A stretch of 64,000 nt of DNA from positions 89,720-153,719 of the forward strand of contig KN817588.1 of NCBI GenBank assembly GCA_000827495.1, read 5' to 3'. Origin of the DNA: Hypholoma sublateritium FD-334 SS-4 (taxonomy: Eukaryota > Basidiomycota > Agaricomycetes > Agaricales > Strophariaceae). A program made the translations under genes and the position numbers. Under the pieces are notes generated by a model. It was not told the DNA's origin. It did no database searches and saw nothing but the letters and a program-made list of their open reading frames with translations. Positions within the stretch are counted from its first letter, which is position 1; the number at the start of each line of letters is the position of its first letter. Shown piece after piece: positions 10,470 through 22,088 of this stretch.

Positions 10470-11170
10470 TCAGCGCAGCCCGTCTGTGCGCCGTGTGCAG
10501 CCGCATTGGTGAATATTTGGTGAATATCAAAAAGAATTTCAGCACTCATAGGCCATTGACGCCGCACAAAAGCGAAGGCGCGTTCATGGTTCGAGCGCGC
10601 GCAGAGAGTTGGCAGAGTCATTGTGTGTGTGAACTTGGGTTGCTAAAAAAGGAGGACAAGGTGGTCAGCGCTAGGGATTCTGTATACGGTGATGCTACTT
10701 TAGCTGGGATGAATTGTCCGTGGGCCTCGCGTTGTTGGTGTCTGTTACGTAGTGTTGGGAAGGTCCACTGGTCGCCGTTGGCTGTCCTACGCAATTTATG
10801 TTGGTTTTTGGTGGTTCTTCGATACTTGACATGTGTGTGCAACGAGGGTAGGGTGCGTTCTTGCTGCCATACTGTGCTTGTTGCTGCTCCTATTTTTGAC
10901 TGGTTGTGTGTTCTATCAGTGCTTCTATTAACCTTAGGCTGTACGTTCTGATTCTCGTCGAATTACCGTTCTGATAACAGTTATAGCAGTTTGTTTTTGT
11001 CTCGCTCTTATCACTAGCTGGAGCGGCGGCGGAGCGCATGGTTCGGCGAGATTGGGGGAGGTGGGAGAGGATGATCTATTTCGAGCACTGCGCCTCGATC
11101 TGGTCCTCGCACTTCCGTATGACAAACAGTATGTCTACTCTACCCAATCCGATCCGCACTGCCACTGCAA
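10470..11170 (+). pseudogene. rearranged remnants of repeat module 3
   Basis: Near 11020-11170 the plus strand reads GAAAERMVRRDWGRWERMIY, then FEHCASIW, SSHFRMTNSMSTL and NPIRTA. This parallels the 31457-31849 reading frame. Near 10480-10610 is the block that in that frame comes after it (text around the GAATTT/CGGTTGGTGA and GTTCGAGCGCGC landmarks). The two blocks are thus in swapped order here. Between them (10640-10960) I see nothing recognisable. Confidence 0.4.
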
Positions 11171-11497
11171 CGCTACAACACGATTTCGAGAGCGTTATGA
11201 GCAGCGGACCTGTGTTCATTAATTTATCTCTGGTCAAATGCACCATGCAAAAACCGTGCTGCTGCCTGCGTGTAAACTGGACAATGCACAGCGATGGTGA
11301 TCGATCTGCATAGCCAAACATTGTTTTCGTCATAAGTAGATCACTGAGAAACACGCCGGCGCTGTTGGTATCTGCTGTATTTAGTAGTTCATGTTTCGGG
11401 CCGTCGCTACCACGCCGGGCGGTTAAGTTTAAGGTACGCCGACAGGTAATTAGAATAATCATGGCGCCGTGGTCATAGTACGAGGCGTTGCCTAACA

Positions 11498-11740
11498 ATG
11501 CGCATCCTCTCCGGCGCGGCCCAGCCCGTACGCGCGCGCAGCGCCCTGCACACCTCCGCACATCCGCCCTCATCCCCGCACGCGATGTGCAGTGCGAACG
11601 CGTCAATAGTCAGCGAAGCAGAGTGCGAGACGCCAGTGGTCGCCGCTGGACAGACCGGCCCGATGAGCAAGCCTGTCCTCCGCAGCTCAAGCTGAATATA
11701 CGCGGTGGGTGGGGCATACCACTGCTCACGTCATGATATA
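11498..11740 (+). repeat. 3'-flank repeat shared by several cassettes
   Basis: The stretch around GTCGCCGCTGGACAGACCGG and CCTGTCCTCCGCAGCTCAAG recurs near 33916-34150 (plus), 47850-48170 (minus) and 49027-49140 (plus). In the 33.9 and 47.9 kb cases it lies between a NACHT-like gene and the tail of a GC-rich gene. Here it precedes the tail of R4 although no NACHT-like copy remains on its left. It reads as a short peptide in some copies, but the frame is not conserved. Confidence 0.6.
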
Positions 11741-13442
11741 TGCATGATGAGCTACTACGCCGTCCTCGACGCATCCGCCCACGCATGTACTGCATCCCCG
11801 GTCCACAGCAGCGGCCGTCCCGCGCCCCGGCAACCGCCCATAACCCACCTTATCCGAGCAGCGTTCTGCGTGCCTTCGCGCGTGCGGCGGCCTGCGCCTG
11901 CGCTACGACGTACGCCATTCTCTGCGGCGGTGGATGTTGTAACCGCGCCTTGTCGTCATCTGCATCATGCGTAGGCGGCGAGAAGACAGACGTGGCGGCG
12001 GCGGGAGGAAAGACCGCGGCGCGCGAGCGCACGCGCTTCGCCGGGGGCTCGGCTGGCGGCGCGTTTAAAGCGGCGCGTGGATGCGTGAGTGGGTCCAGTT
12101 TGCGGTGGAGGAGCTGGGCTCACCGCGCCGTCCCGCGCCACAGGAGGGATATGCACTGCCCGATCATCCCCATGCTCATCACCCCCTCACCGCCCCTCCC
12201 CAGCACCTCACCCGTACATCCTCTTACGCACCGCACGCAGCACCACGCCCCCGTGCGTGCGCGCGGCGTCGACGGCAAGCGAGCGCGTGACGTGGAGGAC
12301 GAGGCACACGCGGTCGGTGGTTGGGCGGCGGGCGAGGAGGGCGAGGGCGTATGCAGTAGGGCGGCCGGTGGAAGGAGTGGGAGGCGGGACGAATGCGGCG
12401 GGGGGTGGGGGACAGTACGGATATGGGCGATGGGATGGACGGGAGGGATCCAGGCGTGCGGCTCAGCAGCGCGGAGGGTGCGGATGATGGGGTGGACGGG
12501 ACGGGCGGGAGGTATGCGTGCGATGGGACGAACGCGGGTGGTGGGACGGGTGGTACGGAGCGGGACGCGGGGAGTCGGTGCGTAGGCGCAGCGGCGGTGT
12601 AGATGCGCACGGACCTGGAGGGACGTGCGCCATGGTGCGCTGCGGGAATATGCTGTGTCTTCTCGTAAGCGGGGGGCGGCTACGGCGGCTGCTTGAGCTC
12701 CGAGCGCTGTTCCCTTGGCGGGCTTTTGGGGAACGTTCGTTGCGGCAGTTCGTTTAGACGGCTGGATCAACTGCAGAGCGCACGGCGCGCACCTTCAGCG
12801 AGGAAGAGAGTCACGACGCGGGAGCCCATGCGCCCGCCGCGGACAAGTTCAGCGGTAAGGTGGCGCGCGATGGTCGCGTGTTGGTCGCTGGGTACTGCTG
12901 GAGGACATGCGCTGCCGAGGACGAGGAACTCCCATGTAGAGATATGCGGTGGGAAAGGCAATCCTGGCTGAGCAGCGTGTTCGAGAGGGTTAACAGGGAG
13001 CGCATAGTGCGCACGAGCTGGGGACGCGCGAGTTGGCTGAGCGAGCATTTTCGGCGGTGCAGAGGCGTCAGGCTTACGTTTGGGCGAGAGAACATGTTGT
13101 CGAACAGGCGTGCCTTCGTCTTCCTCTCCTTCGACTTCCTCCTCCTCATCGCCTTCATCGTAACCGTCGGCGACATCCACACACCCCCTCGTCGCCACCG
13201 CCCCCGCCCACGCGGCGCCACACCGCCGACACGTGGCGTCTGCGTCCCCTCCCGCCTCATCGGCACATACTTCGCCTCGTCGTCCTCCACCGCCCTCGAA
13301 CTTAACCCGGTGGTACTCCCGCCCGCCTAGGTGCACCCCGTGTGCTCGCGCTGCCCCCTGCGCCGTGTTCGTTCCCGCGCACCGCTGGCTTTTTCAGTTG
13401 CGACTCGGTGGGGACCGTGGGGCCTGACCTCGTGCGTGCCAT
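11741..13442 (-). pseudogene. decayed copy R4 of the GC-rich MARTRSGP family
   Basis: Nearly complete in length. The start codon is at 13442 (MARTRSGPTVP, then KKPAVRGNEHGAGG) and the frame stops at 13302. The following parts appear in order in other frames: basic region and DDEAKYVP near 13290, acidic Glu-rich stretch near 13180-13110, repeat 1 (AAHVLQQYPATN) near 12930-12880, repeat 2 near 12690, a proline-rich stretch near 12600-12360, the Arg/Ala helix near 12310-12240, and a tail reading AQAAARAKARRTL near 11900-11860. At least three frameshifts break it. Its 5' flank is interrupted by the element at 13570-14622. Confidence 0.65.
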
Positions 13443-13569
13443 CGGAACGCAGTTGTCGGGGTTGTAGCGCGATGAGACGCTAGATGCGCGTTGCGCGGTG
13501 GGGAGGCGTGGAACAGAGGGATTTCGGAGGCCAACTTGGAGTTGGAGGACGCGAGGCAAAAAAGGCACT

Positions 13570-14622
13570 ATGGTTATCGATCTGCACATTTATTCCCACC
13601 CTCCGCCCCGCGTCTGATGGCATGCCCACCCCCCCCCCGGAAGCGTTGTATCCCTTGAACACCGCACCATGGTCCTCAGACTAGTTTTTAAAGTAGATAA
13701 ATCATGTATATGGCACTTTAATAACATTATGGGGGTCAAATTGTGATTAAACTGGCGTAAGGCAATTCTTCTTGGACTCTTCGGCGAGTCGTGGGAATGC
13801 GGCAAGGAGCGTGGGAACCGTGAACTTCGTCGAATCTCGTGGTCAGTGTGAGCGCGTGCCCAGCGCTCAGCGCTCATCGGCATCAGTGTAATAATGCTTC
13901 GCAAGGCCGCTTTGCGGCAGGTCCCACTACGCTCCATTACGACAACCAGAACTTGTCAATAGCAATAAGAAATTGAAAATACAAAATTACATTATCAGTT
14001 TAAGTAGTACCATGAACCTAGCTCCCATCCATTAGACTTATTACTTCTATGTCGACGGTTATTATACTACATACCTAGCCCTTTGCGGGCGCAAGCCGGC
14101 GCCTAGCTTTGCCGTTCTCGATCGGACAAATGGAATGGCCGTTATCGACCCGCTCAACTGCCTTGTTTGCGCCATCGTATGCACGAGAACTATCCAAGTT
14201 GGGACCTCCGCAACGATGTACTGCAATAGCTGCATCCGTACCGCGCTGCTGCGCGTGTTTGACGCATTTGAGCGGCAGTTCGTGCGATTGCGGGGCGCGT
14301 GGCGCTGAACCGGCGCACTGATAGAGCTTCCAGAATATAATCCACGAGATAGGGGAACAATATATTCATACTGGTGTAGTTACCAGTAATTATTCAAATC
14401 CCGTCTACCTATATGTCGCCCTCAAATCGCCCTTCAACAGCACAAGTGCATAACACAAACACTGAACTGTGAAACTTTTACTTCTATTTATATGCTTTAT
14501 ATTGCGGTAGGAATTTGTTGAAGGGGTATTCAAATGATATGAAGCTTCCTGGGGCGCGCAGGGCATCCCATCAGACGGGGGGCGAGGGGCGGGAATAAAT
14601 GTGCAATTACTTAGATCACTAT
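13570..14622. mobile_element. 1053-bp non-autonomous DNA transposon with ~110-bp TIRs and 8-bp target duplication
   Basis: The left end starts ATGGTTATCGATCTGCACAT. The right end, reverse-complemented, starts ATAGTGATCTAAGTAATTGC. Both continue with CACATTTATTCCC, a C-rich run, CGTCTGATGG, ATGCCC and GGAAGC, an imperfect inverted repeat of about 110 bp. The flanks are AAGGCACT (13562-13569) and AAGGCACA (14623-14630), an 8-bp duplication with one mismatch. Joining the flanks recreates the family text seen uninterrupted near 26005-26045 (GACGCG, an A-rich run, GCAGG, GGCCCG), which proves an insertion into the R4 5' flank. An 8-bp duplication fits hAT and some other superfamilies. The interior has no transposase-like frame. 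Confidence 0.85.
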
Positions 14623-15235
14623 AAGGCACAGGTTCGGCCCGGTCGACCTTATCGCGTGGGAGATCGGGGAGATCCGGCTAACAGATGGCCTGCGCGGACG
14701 GCGCGGGACGCGGATGCTTGACGAGGACACGCACTGCAGGAATTTGGGGTGCGTACAGAGATTCACAGTACATTCCACGGTGACGATCCAGCGCTCAAAG
14801 TTCACCTTTCAGTAAATTCCTCTCTTTCGTTTCCTGGCGTGTACCTGCGGCACAGTCGCCCCTGATATCAGGCAAGCACCGCACCGGGTGAGGAACCGAT
14901 GACGCGTCTAGGTTATGCCATGTACATAGCAGAGATCGCCGCACTCTGTCAATGATCGCCGTACTTCCCAGACTTCACAGAAGCCCAGGAACTCTCAACC
15001 GTGAGCATTGCCCGGTAACTCAAGAACATCTCCGTCCACGCGTATTTCTCGGTAACTTAAGAACACCCTCGGCTGTGGTAAGTCGAAGGTGCACTTCTGA
15101 ATTGCCGGATGGCATAGCCTTCGTGCTACATACGCTCTAGACCAGCTTTCACCGTCCTCGGGATTGCGGGTATTAATGTTTAGATAGCTACAACAGTGTC
15201 TCGTACCCAGCATACATAAGCTCACAACGCTCTTC
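14623..15235. repeat. 5'-flank repeat of the GC-rich family (copy 1 of 3)
   Basis: This sequence continues the R4 5' flank beyond the transposon. Landmarks are GACCTGCGCGGA-like text, a CAGTAAAT block, GTGTACCTGCGGC, GATGACGCGTCTAGGT, CCCAGGAACTCTCAA and two YGGTAACT-AAGAAC blocks. The same landmarks in the same order are found at 35920-36680 and, more decayed, at 54930-55310. No conserved open frame runs through them. Confidence 0.6.
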
Positions 15236-15489
15236 AGGAAACGGCGTGCCTATTGGGTTAAAACGAGACGGAACTTCGCGCTATTTGCCTTCGTCTCATC
15301 ACGTAAGCCTGCGAAGCACACGTCTGTCTGGCCCTTGAAGGCGGTGTGATAAGTATGTTAGTTAACGACATGCAGATTAGTAGCCGAAAAAATAGTGCAC
15401 AGCGCTGCTTCGTAAGGAGTGCATTTATGACTCGGAGCGCGCCGGAGCCGGGCGAGAGTTCATACGCAGGCAGAATTTCGTGTGACTGC

Positions 15490-16820
15490 GTATAAAGTAA
15501 CTTACGCAAAGTTACTTTAGTAACTTTGGGCTAACTTTCTGCGCCGAGTGAAAGGTAGGCTTACTTCGCTAACTTATTCCCACGCTTCGACAATTTAACT
15601 TGTGCGTGCGGTATGTTCTCACAACCAACTTGCACCGCAATGAGCATGCAATATCTGCAATGCAGATGGACCAACGTCCCTAGTGAGCTATATATGTAGT
15701 TCACCATGTAATCTAATAGAAATAATTGTCAAGATGGCTGGAGCGCATCATAAAATTTATAACCAGCCTCAAACCAGCCTGCGCGACCTCTTGAGCCGCT
15801 TTAATGCCCACTATTGTGCTAATTCATGTTGTAGCCCATCCCCTATGAACCAGTATTATATGAAATTCATAGTATTTACTAACTACAGCCATCTCAAGAG
15901 GTTCTTATGGACAGCCGTATTAGTGCTGTTCATCCAGAACAGAGATCTTGCAGCGGTGTGAATCTCATGAGCGGCCGTCCCACTTTCATTAGATGTGTGG
16001 GTCAGATGCACTTCATATGTACATGGAGTCCATAGTACATTGATAAGTTAACTTGTCTGACTTAGCTTTCACTCACAAGTTAGCTTTACTTACTTAACTT
16101 TCACGCAGAAGTTAACTTTACTTACTTAGCTTTCACGCACACGTTAACTTGAGAACTTTCTGCATATAGAGTGCTAACTAAGTACTAAATGGTGATCAAT
16201 TATCTAACTATGCTTCCGTATTTGATGACCATCCGGTAGCCGTATTATTCCATAAAAATATTGTGTAACCTTGTAATAAGAGAGAAAATATTCGCTTACC
16301 AGGTGGTAGAGACATATTTCCAGTAAGCTGATGGTTTATACAATGTTAAAATCAAGCATCATATATACACCATTCATACATGCATTGTTTACATCCCCCT
16401 CTCCGCAGCAACCTACGACTCGGCAATGCGCGTCATTGCATACATGGAGCTCGTGACCTTCCTGCGTGTGCTGCTCAGCGTGATCGCGTTCGCTGCTCGC
16501 GTCAATCGCGTTCGCGCACTTTGTGCGCGTGAATTTCAAACATAGTAAGCCATAAATGTAGTTTTTCATGCAGCCCCACTTATTTAACGATGGTACAATG
16601 GTATGGGGTACCTGCTCATGCATAGCTGGTCTCAATAACTTATATTTGCTTTTGCCACACAACATCAGAGCTTTACTTTAACTTGACTTGCACTTTACTT
16701 GAAATGCCTAACTTTACTTTTACTTTACTTCGACAATTTTACTTTACCACACAAAAAGTAAATCAAGTTAACTTTGTATGGGAAAAGTTAGGACGAAAAG
16801 TCACTTTGTTAACCACCATT
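15490..16820. repeat. AT-rich region of AAGTTAACTT / TTTACTTTACTT repeats
   Basis: Both borders (15495-15610 and 16670-16820) are packed with AAGTTAACTT, TTTACTT and their complements. The block CTTCGACAATTT(T)A is present in direct orientation at both borders (near 15583 and 16727). The middle has the 32-bp tandem array listed separately plus unique DNA without a convincing gene. The layout suggests a transposon with subterminal repeats, but I cannot define exact ends or target duplications. Confidence 0.5.
16056..16150. repeat. 32-bp tandem repeat, three units
   Basis: Units at 16056-16087, 16088-16119 and 16120-16150 follow the consensus ACTTACTTAGCTTTCACGCA followed by (C/G)AAGTTAACTTT. 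The second and third differ at only a few positions; the first has a diverged 5' end. Confidence 0.85.
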
Positions 16821-18400
16821 TCGTGTACATAGCTCCAGTTGACTGGTATATCTTCCACTGATAATCGCCGCATAAATATCTCTGACAGTCTTGTAAATAC
16901 ACATCTCAAGATATCGTCGATCTTCTGTATATATTCGCTGCTGCGTCTAGCGATGGCTTCAGTGGGACGGGGAGACACCCCTGAGTCCGCATTATCTCAC
17001 GTAGTCTCTTGCCTTTTGACCTGCGTAATGTCCAGCGATCTACTCTACTGGAAAGAGACCGGGAGGGCGTGACACGTACCACTGCGCAGTTCTGAGGATC
17101 TGGTAGCCGTAATCTCGTTCAGATAGGCGTAGTCCTTCCCCGTCTCACTGACGCCCAGGATTCGGAACGCCCTCAGGCTCGACATGGGAGCACCGGTAAC
17201 CAAAATTTCATCGTGAGCTATAACGGTCCGTATCACCGGGGGCTTAATTAACCTTCTTGCTGCGCTCTACGCCAGTAATTTTAACTCTTCTGCGGGCATC
17301 ACCGTAGGGTACTGATGTGATGTTGCAGCAACAGTTTCAAAGTGAAGTGTCCATCTGTCGTTGCACGCCGCAGGGTCGATGCCTTGGTCTTTGTCACTTT
17401 TTCACTGTTGAGGATTTATACCGTACCACTAGCATTATTGATACAATTAGCTCGTGCATATGATGTAGTATTCCAGGAGTGCTTCCCGCAGTCTCTCAGC
17501 TTCTCAGAACCGCTTAAATCTGAAGTTTATATCTAGGGATACATCCTATTCAATTCACTCAAATGAACCCATATCTGAGTCCCCGGAGCTCTTATTTTAC
17601 TCGATGATATGTAGAAAGAGGCATGAGTGACCGGAATCAGCCTCAGACTTCTGCTTAGTACAATATCGTTGCTATAGTGATAACTTGGTTTACCTGCCGG
17701 TGACTGACCGGCGTCCATGATGGGCGGGGAAGATCCAAACGTCGTCGGCATTTCGAGTCTCTACAAATAGAACCGGTAAGCTAATATAACTATCAATAAC
17801 CACCGCTTAAACAGTCAATACGTCGGCTGAACACACGTTTTACTAGAATCTTCCGGGAAACTATCCAGCGCTCAAGAGGATACCGGGGAACTACCAGTAT
17901 GATTCTCGCCGAAGACCAGGCTAGCTCGGAGGCACCCGTGGAGTCCGTCTTATATGCACGTGTACTTAGTCCAGACGTGTACTCAGCATGAATTTGGCAG
18001 ATATCAGCACATCGTCTGGGAAGATCTGCCCTCCGTATGTGTATAGGATCTGTTTGGCATGTCATGCAGTGTGAGGTACAAATAGGCAGAGGAACAAAGC
18101 ATTCATATAGCGAATCAGATGAATACCGCTTTCTTTCACCAGGATACTCCACCCATCTACCATGAGTGCGACGTCTTCCATGACTCCAATGGTATAGGAG
18201 ACTTCCGCGGATGCTTTTACAGCTACGAAGGGCATACACAAACGTTTCACTCAACACCATGTAGAATGCAACCGCGGAACTCCCGGTCAAAATATTCTTC
18301 GCTCTCCGGCCATCCACTCCACACCGCCTCGTTGGATTGTAATGTGGTACGGGAGATTAATTCAATATCTTTCGTCATTTTCTGACAGCTTGCTCTCGAT
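16821..18400. other. no supported gene
   Basis: Unique-looking sequence near 50 percent GC. The segment around 17130-17170 (ACTGACGCCCAGGA, GGAACGCC) weakly resembles the 5'-flank repeat at 55.2 kb, which hints at one more decayed copy. A 174-codon minus-strand frame at 17793-18317 has no recognisable content and I do not call it. Confidence 0.4.
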
Positions 18401-19564
18401 ATGAAGACTAGTACCGCACCTCCACGTGAAAGAAAAGTTAAAAATCCAGATTGGCGTCGGCGCCTTCGTACATCTCGTCACAAAAATCAGAGATGTCAAA
18501 CCACTTGCTACCAGGCTTGTGGGCCGCAAGGACTTTTCTCAGATTGCAATGTCATCATTACGGGTGGTAGTTTTTTTGTCATCAATAAAGTTATTCCAGA
18601 ATCTGAAGGTAAGTAAGCTCGCGAGCTATGATATTGATTACGTCCGTGGATTCACCTTCTTTCAGGTTTTCACGGCTGGAACAAACTCGTCCAATCTATC
18701 TCCATGAATTATTTTCACAATTCAGCAAGTCGGAGTCATTTTTTGCGATCTGCAGACGACACGCATGAAGGTGTAAAGGCGAAGCTTGTCAGTATCATCA
18801 AGGAAAGTGACATGGTGCGGCGTGTTGTATGGATCCATGGCACGTCACAGACATCCACAATCGCTCAGAGTACTGCCGACTGGTGCGCACAGTTCAGTGG
18901 ACAACCAGCTTCTTTCTTTGGAGAAAGTATCATCACCCAAGAAAGCGATGCGCTGTATGCTCTATTTATTCCTATCATTGCATATCAGTTGTGTCTCCTG
19001 ATCCCTGAAGCTCGACACCTCGTCGGAAAGGCCGTGGAATGTGATCCCGCAATCCTTTCGCGCTCACCATTGGACCAGCTTCGTCATTTGATAATTATTC
19101 CTCTCACGAAGCTGGCCCAATCGCAGATTTTCAATCCATTACATCACCGCCCCCTCATTATCCTTGACGCAATCCACAAATTTCGACCGACGCATCAGCG
19201 ACAGCTCACCTATACAGTCCTTATGGCTGCGGACCAAATTCCACTCCCTGCTACTTTCATGGTGTTCAGTAAGCCGTCTTCGGACATTAGCGCTGCTTTT
19301 TGCGGTCGTCGTGATACACATTTTACAGAGATTGCGGTTGCAAGGAGCCGGACACGCCCCTGTTGTACAGCTCTTTATCGGACGCTCTCTTCTGCGACCA
19401 AGAGATCGCGTCTACTTGTACTCTTGTTGTTCGGTATTACTATAGCGTTTCGCACCCACATGTCCAATGTACAAATTATATCTCCTCAAAAACATATCAC
19501 ACGGTGCCTAACCCGCTGGTTGCAGCGGTCAGTGAATATGGTTTTGGCGTGCACAGTGGATTGA
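18401..19564 (+). CDS. divergent NACHT-like protein, copy C
   Basis: Two-exon gene. Exon 1 ends at 18608 with the family motif GLFSDCNVIITGGSFFVIN. The intron is 18609-18665 (57 nt, GTAAGT...TTTCAG, phase 1). Exon 2 runs from 18666 to the stop at 19564, giving GFHGWNKLVQSISM, YFHNSASR, WIHGTSQTSTIAQSTA at the P-loop position (no lysine), PIIAYQLCLLIPEARHLV, DPAILSRS, LDQLRHLIIIPL, and a Walker B-like LIILDAIHKF in which the second acidic residue is lost. The start is uncertain. ATG 18401 is in frame, but the ATG at 18493 matching the usual start is one base out of frame, so exon 1 may carry a frameshift. After about residue 285 the text no longer matches the family. It is the most divergent copy and may be an older paralog or a recent pseudogene. 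Confidence 0.6.
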
Positions 19565-21158
19565 CGCACAGAATGCGGCCCGTATCGCGGCATAGTACCT
19601 CAAGGCGCTGATGCACATCCTTGACAATATATTGGGTCTCGGTGCTCCCAGTCGCGCACAGAGCCAATCAGGCAGTACTACGTCCTCCAGGGCTCCGCGC
19701 GCCAGCCTCTTCCTTCGCTGCGGCGCAGTACAGTTCCTGTTCTCTCCATCGCACGGTGAGTTTATTTGCGCTGCTCCGACACGCTCCTGCAGCACATGCC
19801 GCATCAACGCACATTGCGCATTATGCACGGAAGAGGCTCAGGCGACGGTGGCCTGTCATATTTTCGCTGTAGCGTCTCCCGTGGACACGCGGCACCTCCA
19901 TACCTACACAACAGCGCGACTGCGTTCTGAGGGATGTGGCCAGCGCCCAGACAGTGCGCGATGCAGCGCTATCCAGCGCCTGTGGTCTTTGGGGAATGAT
20001 GATCATGTGCTACAGTTGTGCATGCATGCCGCTCGCATGCTCGAAGCGACACATCACGCAGAGGGAAGTGCGGCGCCGCGGAGGCGACGTTATCATGTCC
20101 GCGGCGCTGCAATCCATGCCGCAACGTCTCCCGTTGACGCGCGGCGCCTGCGTTCCGTGGGAGACACACACACGATGCGGCCAAGCTGGCAGGGGACATG
20201 CCCGTCTCTCCGATGGGCATGCTGTATGCTAGATTGAAATATGAACTTACCATACCCTTGCAGAAACAGCGCCGCCCCGCGGATCAGACGTCGAACGGAG
20301 GACAGTGCGGGGCGTCGATTTGTTGTGCGCAGCGTCCGCCAAACTGTGCCGTCCATCTTGAGCACCGCAGATATGATAATGAACCAAGATATCAGCGTGC
20401 GCCCTGCGGAGTGCTGAGGATTATGAGGCGAGTGGGGATGTTGTCGAGTGAGTGCGCTGTGTGCTGCATCGCGCCGGCGTTACCTGTGCATTTGATAAAA
20501 AGGAGCGCTGCGCCGCAGATTATTCACCGAGGGGGTAGTACGCGGCGTGCTGATATTGTGAGGCACTACTGTTGTCTCTCGACTCGGAGTAAGTACGGTC
20601 ACATGTGCGATGGGTCTTTGCATGTGCGGTAGAGTGACTAATTTATGTAAAAATTGGCTGGGTCGCGCGGCGCTTGCGCCGCGCGTCTCCAACACTAAGA
20701 AATATAAGATTACCTGTTGTGTTGCAGTGTTATACTGTGGATTTGAAAGGATGATCAAGAATTGTTAGAGAATAGAAGGCTTGTTTCGAGACAGTACCGT
20801 GGTGGTTGACGAGGGTCGCGTCGTAGCTCGCATAGATAAATTGACGCGTCATGCACGTGCGAAAACATTCGGTGTCACTGTAAATCGGTCAAGAATCGGT
20901 CGCTCGGTGTAAATCGGTCTGGTGGGGCCGGGTGGGTCCGGCCCGGACTTCCCTGGCTGCCCTAGCGACTCTACGCTTCTCTTCGCCGTAGCGAGTCTAA
21001 TCACAAGATCACAAAAGACCCGCTGAAGTGGTGACGAAAATAGATCCATTTCCCCCAATTCCTCCCCCCTCCTCGTCAACCCTTTGGGATATTTCACTTT
21101 GACCCAACTTTCGCCTACTTCCTTTTCCGAGCTGGAATTGTCATAAAAACTCCACAAC
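19565..21158. other. intergenic, with one perfect GC hairpin
   Basis: No convincing gene. At 20664-20685 is a perfect 10-bp inverted repeat (CGCGCGGCGC, loop TT, complement) in otherwise mixed sequence. Just upstream of copy D (about 21090-21158) the sequence resembles the region before copy F (32470-32537), with ACTTTGACCCA(A/G)CTTTCGCCT and CTCCACA(A/G)C directly before the ATG. That similarity identifies a shared promoter or 5' UTR. Confidence 0.5.
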
Positions 21159-22088
21159 ATGTCTATATCCATCAACACCAGCTCCTCTGGCTTGCTTGCA
21201 GGAAGTAAGCGCGTCATTATCAACGGGGGATACTATATCCAGACAAGCGAGTGTCGAAGTAGAAGTCGTGGTATCCAACATGGTATGTCTGGAGATTTAT
21301 TAATTTGTTATTGACATGCACTTCATATTTGTGAAGGTCTGGAGCGCCTCTTAATGATGGTTGATACCGACGCTTTCCATAATTCCGTTTCGCGGAAAGA
21401 GTCCTCCGGAGATCTCCCTCAACAATATGCAGAAGTTCTTCGAAGGACCATAGACTGGGCCAAAGATCCATTGGCCATAGAACACATACTACGAGTTCAT
21501 GGGTCATCGTGCACATCCTCAATTGCGCAAGCCGTCGCCTGCTTTCAAGAACAAGACCATTTGTCCGTCGCTACATATTTTGTGGGGAAATATCCTAATA
21601 ACGAGGATGTACGCGCTCGGTTTATTTCTACAATTGCCTATCAACTCGGCCTTTCCTTTCCAACAGTGCGTGAAGATATAGAAAACATTGTCGCACACGA
21701 TCCAACCATTCTATCGCGCTCAGTTTCCTACCAACTTGATACGCTGATTTTACAACCTCTCGCTCCGTTTCTGTCTGTTCCTGGCAGTGTTATCGACGCC
21801 CCACATCATCCAGTGGTAATAATTGTGGATGGGTGCGATTACCTCGACAATTATACCCGCACGTGCATCGTCAATGCCCTTCTCAAAATCTCACAACAAT
21901 TTCCGCTTCGGGTTCGCATCCTACTATTCACCAAATCATCTGCTCGGATAACCACAAGTTTCAGTTCTGGGCTGGAGGAAGGCTCAGTAGCAGAGATAGG
22001 CTTTGACGGTGAACGTTCCATCGGAAAATTTATAGGACAAATCTGGAACAAAATAAAAAATGTAGCGCGGAGGAACGGTCGTACGTGA
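21159..22088 (+). CDS. NACHT-like protein, copy D
   Basis: Exons 21159-21282 (124 nt) and 21337-22088 (752 nt); intron 54 nt, GTATGT...GTGAAG, phase 1. The product is 291 aa. Residues 1-41 carry SSSGLLAGSKRVIINGGYY. Residues 42-58 are the GLERLL...AFHNS entry to the NACHT region. Residues 97-106 are GSSCTSSIAQ where mushroom NACHT proteins usually have GAAGAGKSAIAQ. Residues 137-145 are FISTIAYQL, 163-170 DPTILSRS and 201-212 VVIIVDGCDYLD (Walker B aspartate kept, the glutamate after it replaced). Around 236-245 is ILLFTKSSAR, lacking the usual arginine after the strand. The protein ends right after the NTPase core; no winged helix, LRR, WD40 or ankyrin segment follows. Bases after the stop contain a conserved GTGAGT. 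Probably a non-hydrolysing paralog of STAND proteins; function unknown. Confidence 0.85.

Noticed and set aside
17793..18317. 174-codon minus-strand frame
   Set aside because: No homology to the repeat families, no domain, no promoter or splice signals; left out.
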